Below, piece by piece: positions 24,564 to 37,700 of a DNA stretch of 64,000 nt. The notes beneath the pieces were generated by a model, which had not been told where the DNA came from, searched no databases, and saw nothing but the letters and a program-made list of their open reading frames with translations. The stretch covers positions 43,203,154 to 43,267,153 of the forward strand of contig CM072887.1 of NCBI GenBank assembly GCA_037013685.1. Direction: 5' to 3'. Position 1 is the first letter of the stretch, and each line of letters starts with the position of its first letter. This stretch comes from Acridotheres tristis (Eukaryota; Chordata; Aves; Passeriformes; Sturnidae). The translations under genes and the position numbers were made by a program.

Positions 24564-24797
24564 CTAGGAGGTCAGGAATGCTCCAAATGGCGCTGCTTCT
24601 CCCGGGCTCTCCTTGCCCTTTGGGCACAGGCACCAGCCGGGCGTCGAGAGCCGCTCTCTGCCTCGCAGCCGCGGGGCAGAAACTGCCCGAGCATCCCTTG
24701 CTCCAGGAAGGATAAGGGAAGTCCACATCTCTGCCAGGCTGCGCAGGGAGAGCAGGAGGAATAAAAGCAGGACTCCTCTTGCAGGAGTGCGCACCAT
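24564..24797 (-). other. Candidate 77-aa secreted-protein-like frame
   Basis: On the minus strand an ATG at 24797 in a strong start context (G at -3, G at +4) opens a 77-residue frame. It begins MVRTPARG and has a leucine-rich core (VLLLFLLLSL) with an arginine before it, the shape of a signal peptide. After it comes a basic stretch with RLRGRER and two cysteines (CLC) and then a stop. It lies inside the CpG-rich patch. The same frame extends upstream to an ATG at 24926, which weakens the start choice. I do not recognise the protein. GC-rich patches produce such frames by chance, so this is only a candidate. Confidence 0.2.
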
Positions 24798-24800
24798 GGC
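24590..24800. promoter_or_regulatory. Small CpG-rich patch (island-like)
   Basis: About 200 bp with roughly a dozen or more CpG dinucleotides, including 'cgggcgtcgagagccgct' and 'ctcgcagccgcgg', against a CpG-depleted background. A TATA-like 'aataaaag' and a GC-rich start context lie at its right side on the plus strand. Such patches often mark promoters or CpG-rich first exons. It is smaller than typical full CpG islands, and no promoter can be proven from it. Confidence 0.45.
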
Positions 24801-24926
24801 GTCGTTGTTTGCAGCATCATAGCTTTCCCTGGAGAAATGGTCTGCGTGGGAATGGGGGACATGCAGCTGGCACAGGGCCCCTCTTCTAGGCTCCAATGGC
24901 ATGAGTCCTGCCTCACTGAGCACCAC

Positions 24927-27900
24927 TGAGAGCCAGTAACCTTCCAGTCTCCCTCCTTGCCATGCACCTCCAGCTGCTACAGGTCTGCAGACCTACAGCT
25001 GCATTTTGAACAAATATACCAGACGTTTCCTTTCCTTGTATAATTTTTTCTTGGGCAACTCTGGACAGCAAACTGCACATTTTGGTCCTTCGTTGCAGAG
25101 CTTCAATGCCCAAATCTTCCTCTCCTCAGGCAGTAAATGCAGCTATCGTTTTCCCAGTTGGTCGGGTTATTCTTTTTTTTGGAGAGCCTGGTGTTGCTGC
25201 CAAGGTAATGCACAATGTTACACACTTTAGAAACCAGCCCGGGTTGTGTAATGCTACCCTACCACCACCAAACAACTTAGGACTGTGTCAGAAAAAAACA
25301 AGCCTGGAAGCTAGAAGAGAGAAGATTAAAGCAAAGCAGCAGCATGGTTTTTAATTGTGCCTTAGAATTTCTAATCTGGTTAATGGTCCTTCCAGCCCAT
25401 CCTGTGTAAAGACAGGAGCATGTGGCATGTACTGAAGGAGGATCAACACTGACACACTGACAGATGCGCTTACTGGCACAAGAGACTAGATTAGGTTTTG
25501 GACTGGATTTTTTAACTTGTTAGCTAGCCAGCAGCAACTTGCTTTTTTGGAAGGGAAGGGAGGGATCAAACAATTGCTGCAGAGGAATACTAGTTCCCTG
25601 GCACTTCATCTTCTTCCATTACAGATTCTCTGTTGAACATGAGACAATGCTGCCATTCCTTCCCCCTGACTCACTGGTGATTCTTTATCCATCTCTGGTT
25701 TGGTGCTTTGGAGATTTTTTTGGCTGGAATTCGATCACCCCCACCTGCCCTTTTATTCTCTCTCCATATTTTTCAACACTTCATCACATCCCAAAGCTCT
25801 GCTGTGTAGTGAAAGCCTGTAAGTTAACCAGAAGTTCCATACATTCACCTCAATATCATGCCATTTTGCTTGCCCATTTGAGGAAGAGGAGGAGTGAGTG
25901 CCTTGCACTGCAGGCACGCTGGCATGCGTGGCAAGGAGCACAGCACAGAAGGTGGAAAGTGGCTGCCTGCCGAGAGGGACGCAGCTAATGTTTAACAGCA
26001 CACGTATGAAAGCTAGCTCTGTTCACATTCCTCAGGAGAGCTGTCCCACGGTTTGACAGAGGGCTGTTCACAGAAGAGGGCAGGAGTAATTAAGGAGAAC
26101 CAAATTCTAGCTGGTAGGAGAGGTGGGAGATTGCAAAAGTCCTTGGAGCCCGGCCAGGACGCAGGTTAGAGGATAGAAGTGCCATGGGTGCTCTTCTGCT
26201 GACAGCAGAGTGCTGCCAGAGGTGTCATACCCTCCTGCCAGGCTCACAGCTTCTCGGAATCTGAGCAGAAGCTGAGCAGCTGGGTACACAAACCTCTCCC
26301 ATCCAGCCCATGAGTTCCCAGGCCAGTCCCCCTTTGCTGTCTCACCATATTCCAACATCACAGACAAATGCAAGGGGCTAGAAGTTCGGGACAATGGTGG
26401 CACTGTAACTGGACTGCACTTTTTGATAAACCTTCTGTGTTCTTTCACTGTCCTGCATTCCATGTGCATGGTACCCAGCCCATGGGACCCTTGGTCCCAC
26501 AGAGAGAAGTTTGGATACCACATCAGTGCTTTCGAGGATGATGGGAGCAGGGACTGTGACTTTCATGTAGCACAGCAGAGACACCACAACCACAGCTGCC
26601 TGCAGAGGGGTGCTTGTGCCTGGCTGGGCACAAGCTTGTGGCTTGTGGCCCTCCTGCAGCCACAAGGCTGAGCCTCTCAAGGAGGCCTTTCATGGAGAAA
26701 AGGGTCGGGCTGGGACACCACACCTGTTTGTGACAGCAATGCCAAGGGACATGCTTCCAGAAGCCAGCAGCAGTCTGAGGAGCCCTTGCAAACACCTGGC
26801 TCCAAAAGAGGCACACTGGCTGCCGAGCCTGCACCCTCCCCATGGAAGGTGAATGCACACTGCTTCCCTAGAGCAAACAAACGGGAGAACACCAGCCAAC
26901 TCCCTCCTAGCCCACAGGAGTAGCGCCAGGTGAGGAAGAGAACAATTCACCCACCTACAGGTGAGACTGCAGTACAAACAACCGCATAGGAAAGAGGCGA
27001 GCCACTTGAAGGGGCCAGTTAAGCAGGCAATAACAAGGTCTGCCTTGCTTTCACCCTCCCGAGAGCCACCAGCCCTCAGCCTGGGGGACTGCCTGTCCCA
27101 GGAAGGAGCCAGAGTAGCTGCCAGGAGCCTCGCCATCCCTCTGAGGGCTTAATAGCTAGCATGCCTCCTGCATGTCCACACCGAGGAGTCTTGCTGCTTC
27201 ACACAGCCAAGCTGCTCCTTCAGTGGTGTTCCAAGCAGAGTGTATTTACTTTTTAATTGGGTGAGCAGAAACAACTGACCCCAAAGCTAGTGAAGAGCAG
27301 GAAGGGACTCATCAAGTTATATGGCCCCCTTGGGCCAGCATTAGCACTGCTGCACCCAGCTGTGCTCTGGCTCAGTGTTCCATGGGAGGGTTTAGGGTGC
27401 CAGCCTGCCCCGAGGGCACAGCAGGCATGTCATGGAAATCTGGCCTGTGCCCACAAAAACTGCAGCCTACAGACAGGCTTGTGCTGCAGGCTTTTGCTGG
27501 CAGAACAGCACCATTGAGGTGTGTGCTTGCCAAAGCTGGATACACCTGCAGCCCTGGCAGCATTGCAGCTCCCCAAGGAAGATCAGCAGGCATTTCTCAG
27601 TCCAATGTCCCAAATGCCATCAGGTGGGTTTTGCTGAGTATGGAGGTCTGAGCAGAGAGCTGGCTGGCCCCTGGAATAGGTACCTGATGGTGAATCCTCT
27701 ACCCAAAACTGCAGGTGGTTGGCCCAGGGCACAAATGGCAGCAAAAGCATTGATCTTTCTGCAGTGAGAACAGAGGGATGCCAGTTCTCAACCTGACCTG
27801 CAGTTCTGAACCGCAGGTTCAGCTCCCTGTTCAGAGGCAGGACAACCTGTCCTCAGTCACAGCCCTGCTCGAATTTGTGCCCTTCAGATCCAAAACAAAC

Positions 27901-30900
27901 AACAGCCAGTTCCTGGTAGGGCTGAGGAGCAAACAGCAAGAGCCAGGTGGGAGCTTCTGGCTCTAAGCCTGAGAGAGCTGGAGAGGAGGAGGAGAAAGCA
28001 ACACAGTGACGGGAATATTACTCTCCAGAGAAGGGGTGCAGCAGGGGTGGCAGAGTGTACAAGTGAGCTCATAGCTGCCTGTCAGGGAACCAGCTCTTCA
28101 CTTAGGAGATTTTCTTAGGTTTTCTTGTGCTAGCTACGGGATCAGCATATCAGCAGAAGCAGTGGGCTGCCACTTTCTCCTGGTGACCCAGGGTGCTCAC
28201 CCATCAGTACACATGCACTCACACACATATAAAAGCCCCAGGTCATCTGCTCTTCTTCAGACTGCAAAATTATGTAGTTTGAGAAGCCTTGAAATGCTGA
28301 TTCCTCTCTCAGCAGGGACACAGTTCTCCAGAAATACAAAAGCATGAGTCCATTGGGGAAAAAGGATATACTGGACAGTAAAACACTGTAACCATCTATC
28401 AGTGCCATGTGGGATGCTGCTGAAAGAATTTTGGAACAACTGTGAGACTTTTTGGATGCTCAAACGCTGAATGAGTCAAAAAATCATCTGTGTCCTACAG
28501 AGAAACATTTTAGAAAACAAAGCAATTGGCTTCTAGCAACATGATGTAACCTTGGTTTTTCCTCCCCTTATTGTAAGTGCATCTCTGGGTGTTTGCTTTT
28601 AAAGCTGTATCCATTAATAATGTGCCTCTATATTTATTTAGAGATATGTCAAACAAGGAGCGCTTATCCGTAGCTCCAGGCAACCCAACAATTTTAATAC
28701 ATAAACAGCTATATAAATGAGTCTCATAATTGTCCAACAAAAGCTTCAGTAACAAAGAACCCCATAAGCACACCGTCTCTGCTCAGGATGCTCAAAACTC
28801 GGCATCCACTTCAGCAGCCAAGGAGAATAAATAAGCTTTCCAAGGGAACCAGCTCGGGTTATTACAGATCAAACAGAGGAACAAGTTGTTTGCCTTTCCT
28901 TAACTTAAAAAAAACCAACCCACAAATGGAAAAACATGGGCCAGTTTTTCAAGCAAGCTCGGCACGTTGCCTGCCTAAATTACACTTACATGCAAGTGCA
29001 TGCAAATGTGTTGTTTCCCTGGTCCTATGCCTGAACTGCATCCACATTTTCCTCAAATGCCTTCTGGAACGTGACAGGACACGCACGAGCAACCTCCCCA
29101 ACCCTTCAGAAACCAGAGCATGGCCATGCTGGTGGGAACAGAGGAAACACCTGCATTCCTCCACAGCACAAATGCAGCCAAAATAATGATGAGTCTGAAA
29201 AAATCCCGACCGAAGGCAAAGGTCAGGTTGCTCGGACTTTGTGGAGCTGAGGGGGTTCGGCTCAGTGCTTGGCAGGACAGAGCCTTATGCCCTTGTGCTT
29301 TTAAATGTATTTTCCTGCAGGAGATGGGGGAAAAAAGCCAAATAAAAATAAGCAAACGTTTTCAGCTCCTGCTACAGCTCTGTAGAGGGGTGACTAAACA
29401 CTGCTGGCAATAGCTCAGCCCCCATCAGACCCTGCTGCTGCTGGCTGTATTCCTTCCAGAGAGATGGAGTCTGCCTGCCACTGAGGCAAAGGAGGTGCAC
29501 AGTGGGGCATAACGTGGCACCTCTGTGTCACAGGCATGCCACTGTGCCCCTGTGCAGTGCTAGCCACTGCTTTGGGCCAAGCCCTGTTCCAGTGAAAATC
29601 CAAACAATGCACTTGCTGAAACTTTGCAGGACCTATTGTGCACATCCCCTGACATGAAATACCAACTGTGATGTTTGGCTGGCCCCATGGGGAGGTCCTG
29701 CTTTTTCCCCGGAGAGGTGCTGATGATCTCTCATCTGGGCATCACCCACCCCACACACGGGACCGAGGGAAGGCACCATGGAGGTTCAGCTTCCAAACTT
29801 GCTTTTCTGTTCCTGGATGGGAGTTACATGCAAAAGAATTATATGAGAGGCCACAAGAGAGAAGGGTAAGAAAACCCTCAGTAGTTCAGCTTAGATATCT
29901 GGGGTTTTTAATCCTCCTCCCTCTGTCTGTCTGATGCTCAAAGGAAAAAATAAAGTGCTTGGACGGGCCAATTTGCTGTGAGTCCCTGTCCCTCCCTTCC
30001 TGCTCCCCCTCACTGCAGCACAAGAGGAAAAACACTTGAAAGGCTAGGGGGTGGCCTCAAGGATGTCTGCTTTGCCTCCACTCATGCCACTCTTCCTTTT
30101 GTATCTTTTCTAACATGCAAAGAGGAAAAAGGTGCCTTTCTCACACACACACAGACAAGCACATTCCCATTCAAAACAAGACTGCAGTGCATTGAACTTG
30201 TCCCTGAATGTAACCCTTCTGGCTTGAACAGCCCTGCTGGCTCCTGCCTTGGGCAAGGTTTCAGTTTCCCTGTGGCTTGATGACGTGATTTGGGCAGGAT
30301 TTATGAGGCTTACAAAAAAACAATTAAATCTAAGGGGCAATGAAGGGGATTTTTTTTTCTTCCTTTTATTTTCCCTCCCTTTTCATTGCTTGCTTCTAGG
30401 ACTAAGGCAAAAGTTGAATTGGCACAAATCCGCTGTGTTGGCTGGAGCCTGAATTTCTAGCCAAAGATGTTTTCTCCAAGTCTAGTTAAATTAATTTCCT
30501 TGAGTTTTTCAAACATTTTCCTTGCTGTAAGTGACTGAGAAGCCATTGACATTTCAGTTGAGGAGCAATCAAAATACAGGACCTGAAAGGCCAAAGCCAT
30601 CTCTGCTGTAACTGCTGTGGCTGGCACTGCAGCTGCCACCGCTGAGGGAAACAGCTGAGGTGGACATCCTGGAAGATAAGGCAGGTAGGGAGGAGAAGCC
30701 AGGTTTGGACTGAAATATTTCCTCTGCTTCCAGCAGAAAAAGAATCATCCCTTTTGGAAGAGACCCAGTCAGGTCCCTGTCTGACCCTGAAGGCTCGAAG
30801 AATGGATGTACCCAAATCCAACAGAAAGGAGCATGACCTCCACTGGAAACCACACATGCTGGAAAAGTAAAAGCCTGTGTCCCAACTTCATGCTTTGAGT

Positions 30901-31473
30901 CCTGTTCAATAAATAATAACAGAGTATGCTGGAACTGTGTCAGCTATGTCATTTCAGGTGAGGAAGGCTTGTGTTTTCTAGGTACCAGCTCTGTAAACCC
31001 CTGAAGAGCAAGGTGCCAGGGCAAGCAAGGGTCACACGGTACTCAGTGAGGCATGTGCACACACACAGCCACATGTGCCCAGGCAAATGCATTTCTTTCT
31101 CCTGCAGAAACTAAACTTCAGATCTTGTGGGCTGATTTTCTTAATCCAAAAGCAAAGGTCAAACAGAAAGTACGTGGATTTGGTTTATTTATGGAGAACC
31201 TTAGCCATCAGACTTTCCAAAAGCATCAGCAAATTCTGCACATCCACGTTTAAACCCCTCAGAAAGGTTTAGTGCCCTGCCCTTCCAAAGGCCCCACTGT
31301 TCAGGTGCTGGGCCAGCAGTGTCAGGAGCCAGGAGTCTGGCTCAGCACCAGCCAGCCTGGCACAGCCCACAGCAGGGCCACATCCACCAGGAGAGGGGAC
31401 ACAGTGAACTCAGACACAGGGCATCCTCTGAGGATGTCAGCTCACTTGAATTATTTACTTATTTCTTCTTACA
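24927..31473. other. Long non-coding stretch, no gene supported
   Basis: About 6.5 kb of mixed-composition sequence. The region 26.1-27.8 kb is somewhat GC-richer and yields many overlapping frames of 60-148 codons on both strands, none with a known domain or supporting splice sites. No dispersed repeat, RNA gene or simple repeat above 20 bp is recognised. Confidence 0.55.
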
Positions 31474-34400
31474 TTACTGAAAAAGAGAGTGAGAAAAAAA
31501 CCCTCCCAACTCGCCTGAAGAGGAAATGAATAGGGAAACTTTGAGATTTCTCATCCCTCCAAAAAGCCCCTCGGTGAGCGTGGCCGTCGCAGCTGCCCCC
31601 GAGAGGCCTTGCACCACCTCAATCCCGATACCAACAAGGAAGTACCAACAAGGCACTTAACCACACAGCCAGTTTCTTTTCGAAGCCTTCGGGTTGCCTC
31701 AGAAGTTTTTTAAACAAGACGCTTTCCTGTTTTTGAAACCTGTGCATCCGTATGGTTTGCAGGTTACTCAAATAACCTTATCACTTGGAGCAACGCTGGC
31801 ATGAATTTCAAAACTGCTTACTGCGGTGCTCCCCTCCCCTCTCCACACATATCTATTTACTCATAGGGAGCCTTATTTACAGTATCTTCCTGCCAACTGC
31901 TGACACAGAAGAAAAAAAAGCCCTGGGTTACACATTAAGCTTTATCGTTGAAGTATTCATGCCAGACGGTGTCCAAACAGAGTTAACTGACTGACCTTAG
32001 CTCAGGGTAAGCCACACAAGGGGGAAATTTCTATCGCAATCTGCTTGCACGGGCAGAGCTCGTTTCACACCACCAGCTTTTTCATCTCCTCCCCCCCTTC
32101 ATCTGGGCTGAAAAGGCTTTTCAAAGAAAACATGGTTTTGTTTTCAGAAAGCCAAGTAGAGCTGGGTCCTTGTAAGTTCATTAAAGGAGGAATTACCAGA
32201 AGGGGACGTTTGCAGGTAAATGTTAAGGCATGGAGAGGGCTGCCTGTACAACAAATCCTGATCTAAAATCCACACAGCCTGCGAGTCAAATTCAATTCTT
32301 CTGTCAAAAACGGGAAAATGAAGAGGACTACCATGCAAGAATATGCTGTCCAGAAGGTCTGGAAAATCCAGAAATCAGCTTCACTATGCCTGTTTTGCAC
32401 AGCAGCTTTGGAAAGATCTGCCAAACGTAACAGTTTCATTTGACAGTCATCTTTTGGCTTAACTTCTGAGCTGGCTGGTGGCCATCTCCCATTGCACAAT
32501 AAATGCCTGAAAAATTAATCATAAACTCCCTGCCTGGAACTCCCAGTGCTGCTCTCCTCAAGGGTACCTGCAGCTTGCTCCAAAACCCTGCCAGTACCTC
32601 AAACCCTGTGTTCATTAATGGCCCAGCCAGCGAAAGAGGACAAACCATCACAAAAACAATCCATGAACTTTATTCTTCCACTCCCATTTCTGCAATCTGC
32701 TGGCCAAGCCATTTACCTCTGTGTACACTCCATGACAGCCACACCACAATCAGGCACAAAGGTGCTTATCTTAACCTCACACTTCACATCCTTTCTTCTC
32801 ACAGCTAACACCTGGTTGGTGAAGAAAGTTGTATGACCTATCTTGAGGGAAAGAAGAACCAAGATCTGCTCTCACATTAACCTGCCCTGATCCTCTCTCT
32901 CCAGTAAATTCACTACCACCAATTCAGCAGGGGTGTGTAAGATCCCCTTGCTGCAACACTGTCTGCATGTGTTGGTTTTGCCAGCAGGGACTCATGGGAA
33001 TGCAGACAGATAGAGTGGGTTTGTTGTTTGTGAGAAGTGCCGGCTGGCCAGCCCTGCCACAGAGTGTGGGGCATGGGGCATGGGTGGGACATCACTGCGC
33101 TGGCTCCTTTAATAAACCACACCCCATTTTACTGCTCCCATGTCCCCGTCTGTAAAATTACTTTCTTCTGCCAAGCAAGCTGCTCCGCACTGGGGTGGGA
33201 AAGCCTCTGCTCCCCACTTCCTATCCTCAGCATGCCGTGCTACCACTTGGGGAATGCCTTTCCGCAGAGTTCCTGTCCCACCACAGGGGTGCAGCCCTTG
33301 CTGTGACAACCTCTCAATGGCTCTGCACCTCGTTTGCAACAGAGGTCTCTCCCTCCGTGTACTCACCAGAGCACTCAGGCTCAGGCAGCCCCCAGACCCT
33401 CTGAGCACACTGGGCTCTTGCCCAGATTGCACCAGGCAGCCGCTGTTGCACTCCCAGCCCTGGGCTATCCAGCAAGGATGGGGCCATCAAATCCAGGGTG
33501 CCATCTTTCCTGCAACTCTAATTAATTTCCTCATTTAAAAAAGTAAGTGAATTGCATTCCTGCTATGTTAATTAGTTCCTCCTATGTAGTTTTCTTCTTC
33601 CAATAGACTAAATTGAATGAGCATACAAACACCTCAGGAAAATAACAACAACAAAAAAAATTCCCAAGTAGGATTTAAGCATCTCCAGAAGGGAGCAAGA
33701 ATGTATTTCCTAATATGTCTAATAACAAAACATAAAGGTACAAAACAAATGTGATTAAAACCAGAGAAGCAAGCAACACACATTTTATTGCATGTTTTCA
33801 CTTTTTATTTCTTTTTAATAAGGATAAAAAATAACTTGTGCAACCTCCGCCAGGAAACGAGTGGATCTTTGAACTCTGCCATCTGGCTAGTGGAATCTGT
33901 ATTTTTGTTGCCTCAGGTTACAGGTTAATCCTGCCAGTTTTTATTATTTGTAGAAGTATTTGGCCTCTTGGAAGCTTTTATAGTCTCTGTCACAGAGAAG
34001 ATTGCTGCTGAGCAAAATACACAAAATACTGGGGCAGTGTGGTAAGGACACTGAGCAGAGAGGGAAAGGGGGGGGAAAGGCAGTTATGGCTGATCTAAAA
34101 TTATCCTTTTTGTTACAAGAGAAGACTTTGCAACACGCGCTGGCGAATTAGCCTCTCTGTGCAAGTCAGCGCAGACAGGAAGGCTGAGGCTCCCTGCTCA
34201 TGGTGGAAGTCAAGCCTGAGCATGCCCAGCAGCTGGGGAGACCCATGTGATGACAACAGCATCCAGCTCCATCTGGTGATGTGCTCCCAGCCCCCCCGGG
34301 CACTTTTCCATCTAGTCTTGCAAGCAGCTGGATCAATTTACTCTAGCCTACGGTGCACTGCACAGGCACAGACTGAAATTATTACTCATGGAAATCCCCT

Positions 34401-37400
34401 CTGTCTCAGTGCTTTGAACAAGGAATCAGGTAGCTTTCAACCTCCTGACAATTAATAGCCTTTGGTCGAGGGAGAACAGTGCAAAAATGCTGGAAGGGAT
34501 GGGTTTCAAAACAGCTTGCTTAGTTTCTAGTAAATTAAAGGGAGTGGGCGGTTGAGGTACACAGTAATACTATCCAGCCCAGTGTGGTCTTCACTGACGT
34601 CAGCAGGACATTTTTTTTCCCTTTCTCTTTCCCTCTGCCTGCCTGCCTCCTGAAAAGAGACACATGGAGGCTAGTGCTGTGACAGAAGCATGGCTCATAC
34701 ACCCGGAGAACCTCCAGCTTTCCATCAACAAAGCCAGAGCACAGATGCTCCTATGTTGCAAATGAGAAGCACCAAAATATATGCAAGTCATTTCAGAGGA
34801 GGAAAAAAGCTGTTGGAAACAGAAATCATGAGGACTTGCAGTATGTATTTCTCTTCAATGTTGCATGATTAACTGCTCTGACTAAGACAACGCTCTTCCT
34901 GTGGCTAAGAACACATCCTCATCTCAGATTTTGCTTGAAATAGCACATTTGATGGTGACCCCTCCCCACAACTGCTGTGCCCATCCCAGCAGAGCTCTGT
35001 GGAGTTTGCAACTGTGTTTTCTCAGTCTCACTGAACACATCGTTTTCTCTGAGGCCCCTGTACTGTAGACTGGAGGCATTATACAATAGCTGCCAGCTTT
35101 GCATTGAAAATATGCCAATAAGTTCAGTAGAAAAATTCCACTATGCTTTCAGCAAACATGATTTCTGTGTACCATCATGCACTTGCAGACTTTTCATGCA
35201 CTGCTATTTGCATATGGAATAGAAAGTGGTTGGACAGCAAATAAAAAGACGTATAACACTGAGATACTGCAGGTAGGAAAAATGGGCCCTAGGCTTGTAG
35301 ACATCACCTTCCAGGTGAAACGTGCCTACATTTGTGTCAAAAACATGAAACACAGAAAGTGTCCAGGCCAGGTTTTTTTTTCGGGTTGCAAAAGACAAAG
35401 GGGGCTTTTTTATAACAAAAATGTGCACTGAAGCTGCTGTGCCAGGTTCTGACTCAACACAGACACATGCATACTGCTCAAAGTGGAAGATTTTTTCCAG
35501 TAATTGAGTGGACTGAATGAGCTCATCATGACCCACTGAGCAAGTTTTCTTAGTATTCCTTTTGAGCAAGAGAACAGCTTTGATCAGTGTTTGCACTCAT
35601 TTGACTTTTCCCCTGTTCCCAAACTTTTGTTCCTTTCATGAAACAACCGTTCCATTCGGCTCCTCTTGGTGAAAGGAGCAATTTTTTCCTAAGTGTTGCC
35701 ACGGGACTTAAGTAAATATCACTGAAGCGTTAAAAATCCAATGTATTAATGAAATTATACTGCAGGCATTGTCAAGTTGCAGGATCACCAGAGCGAGAGC
35801 AGGAGAAGAGTACTGTCCATGACATGGTTGTTCCACAGAACACTGCAGACACAGACAGGGCATCCTTGTGCAGGAGGCTGAGGAGGATGCGTGAAAGTGG
35901 AAGACCATGAATCACTGCAAATAAATTATGCGATCACCAACTGGCACCTTGTTCTTGTCCTTCCATATCCTGATCTCCTGATTTTGTGATGGCTGCCCAT
36001 GCAAATTGATGGCATTCTGCCTGCTGCTCTGAAGAGCATTTTTGGTGCTTGTTATTAAGGTATGAAACTTTACATGGTGTGAAGGTTGAGGAAAACATCT
36101 TGAACCAAGTCATTTTTAGCAGGAGTAGCTACAATTCCGTCAGGGCCACAGCTATAGACTGGCCCTGGCTTTGCTGCAAACACCCCGTATTCGTGTGCCT
36201 GCCTTCAGAGAAAAAGTCAGAGATTTTTACAAGGAAGTATCTCCCCGTTTGCCTTTTCTGTGAGTTGCCTGCTGAGGTCCCTTTGACAACAGTATCTTTA
36301 AGGATTTATTTGCAACTTTCTTTAGGGCATTTTGGAGAAAAAAATGGAAGGAATTATAGCTATCCGTAATTACAACTCAGCGTGGCAGTGCCTGTGGGTT
36401 AACGGAGCTCATATCTCCAAGTTGCCACTCCTGAGTTTTAGCTACCAACCTCTGCTCCCTTCTTCCTGCAAATGGAAAGTCCCTATTGCTTTACACAGTA
36501 GGCAAAGACAATTACCCTCTGGACTTTGAAAGAAAAGGAACTTTGATGAATACGTAACTCAGCTAAGCAGCACTTTTCATTTAAAAGAAAACACTTCCAT
36601 TTTCACACCCGACAGGTGCAGCCCAGGTGGTAGCCTGCTTTCTTCCTAGGTCTCACCAAAGAGTAGGAACAGCACCCCAGAGCCCTACCTACACAGCTTC
36701 AGGCTCTCTGACTGAGCATTGTAACAACTCAGCTGCGGCCACAACAGCCTGCAGCACAATGTGCCCAGCCATGGCAGATGAGGTTGAAAGGAAATCCACA
36801 GGGTGCTCCAGTTCTCTTTTTCAGCTATTTTTGGAGATGTAGTCGAGTCCAGGCCACGTTGATTGGCACAGCTATCTTCAGACGGCCTTTGGCCACCCTG
36901 CCATGTGAGAGCAGAGCTTAAGTTCTGGTTTTAAGTTACAAACAAGGTGGCCCTGATGGTGAGAAACATAGCCCAGCTTGCTCAGCTTGGTCTGAGGTTG
37001 TCAATGTACACTGGTTTTGTAGCAGAGGATCGATGGCAGCTGTCAACTCGTGTCACCCTGGCCACCAATCAGCCATGGGCTGGTCATGGGTCTGAGCCAC
37101 TCATGCTGCAGGCAAGGCTGAAGGTGGACCTGAAGGTGCACCAAGCAAAAATGTTAAACATCCCATGAGATAGGCCCCTGGAAAATGCCTTATGTGATTG
37201 CTTCTCACTAGCCCCGGTGAAAAGCATGCAAAGAAAGAGGGCTGCACATCTCAGCTGGCAGGCAAAGGGTCCTTTACAGGGACATCCCTGAAATATTATT
37301 ACCACCATTCTCCTTCTTTACAAAGCCTTCAGAAATCTTTCCAAGATGGTATTTTTGTGACCAGACAAAGGTCAGAGTACCTGCTATGATAAATCAGGCC

Positions 37401-37700
37401 TGATTCGGAGGCAAGTTCAGCTGACAGAGTCATCTGACCAGGGCAGCTGTGCACAGACCCTGAACCAGTTCCCTTCTTGTGTCTCTGTCAGGCTGGGCAT
37501 GAAGCTCAGACATCTGCTAGTTCCTGAATTACAGCGTGCATGCAATAACGGACGTGCCCTGCTCAGGGAAGCTTGTGTTTATTATTTTCCAAGCTTTGCA
37601 TCAAGTACACACACAACCAGACCACAGCATCCGGTCACCAAATCTGCTGTGTGCAGCTGCGTTGGCTGCTAAAATGAATGGTGACTTCGTAAGGCTGTGG
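31474..37700. other. Long non-coding stretch, weak features only
   Basis: A short CpG cluster lies at 31570-31615. A 68-nt open segment with fair splice signals lies at 32148-32215 (plus) but is too short to weigh. Positions 33530-34020 are AT-rich and complex. Frames at 33.0-33.5 kb overlap on both strands in a GC-richer patch. No gene or dispersed repeat is recognised. Confidence 0.5.

Noticed and set aside
26100..27800. Dense overlapping frames on both strands
   Set aside because: GC-richer sequence has fewer stop codons, and frames in five or six phases at once indicate composition and not coding.
32148..32215. 68-nt open segment between TTTTCAG and GCAG|GTAAAT
   Set aside because: Too short to separate from chance; two of the three frames are closed and no family is recognised.
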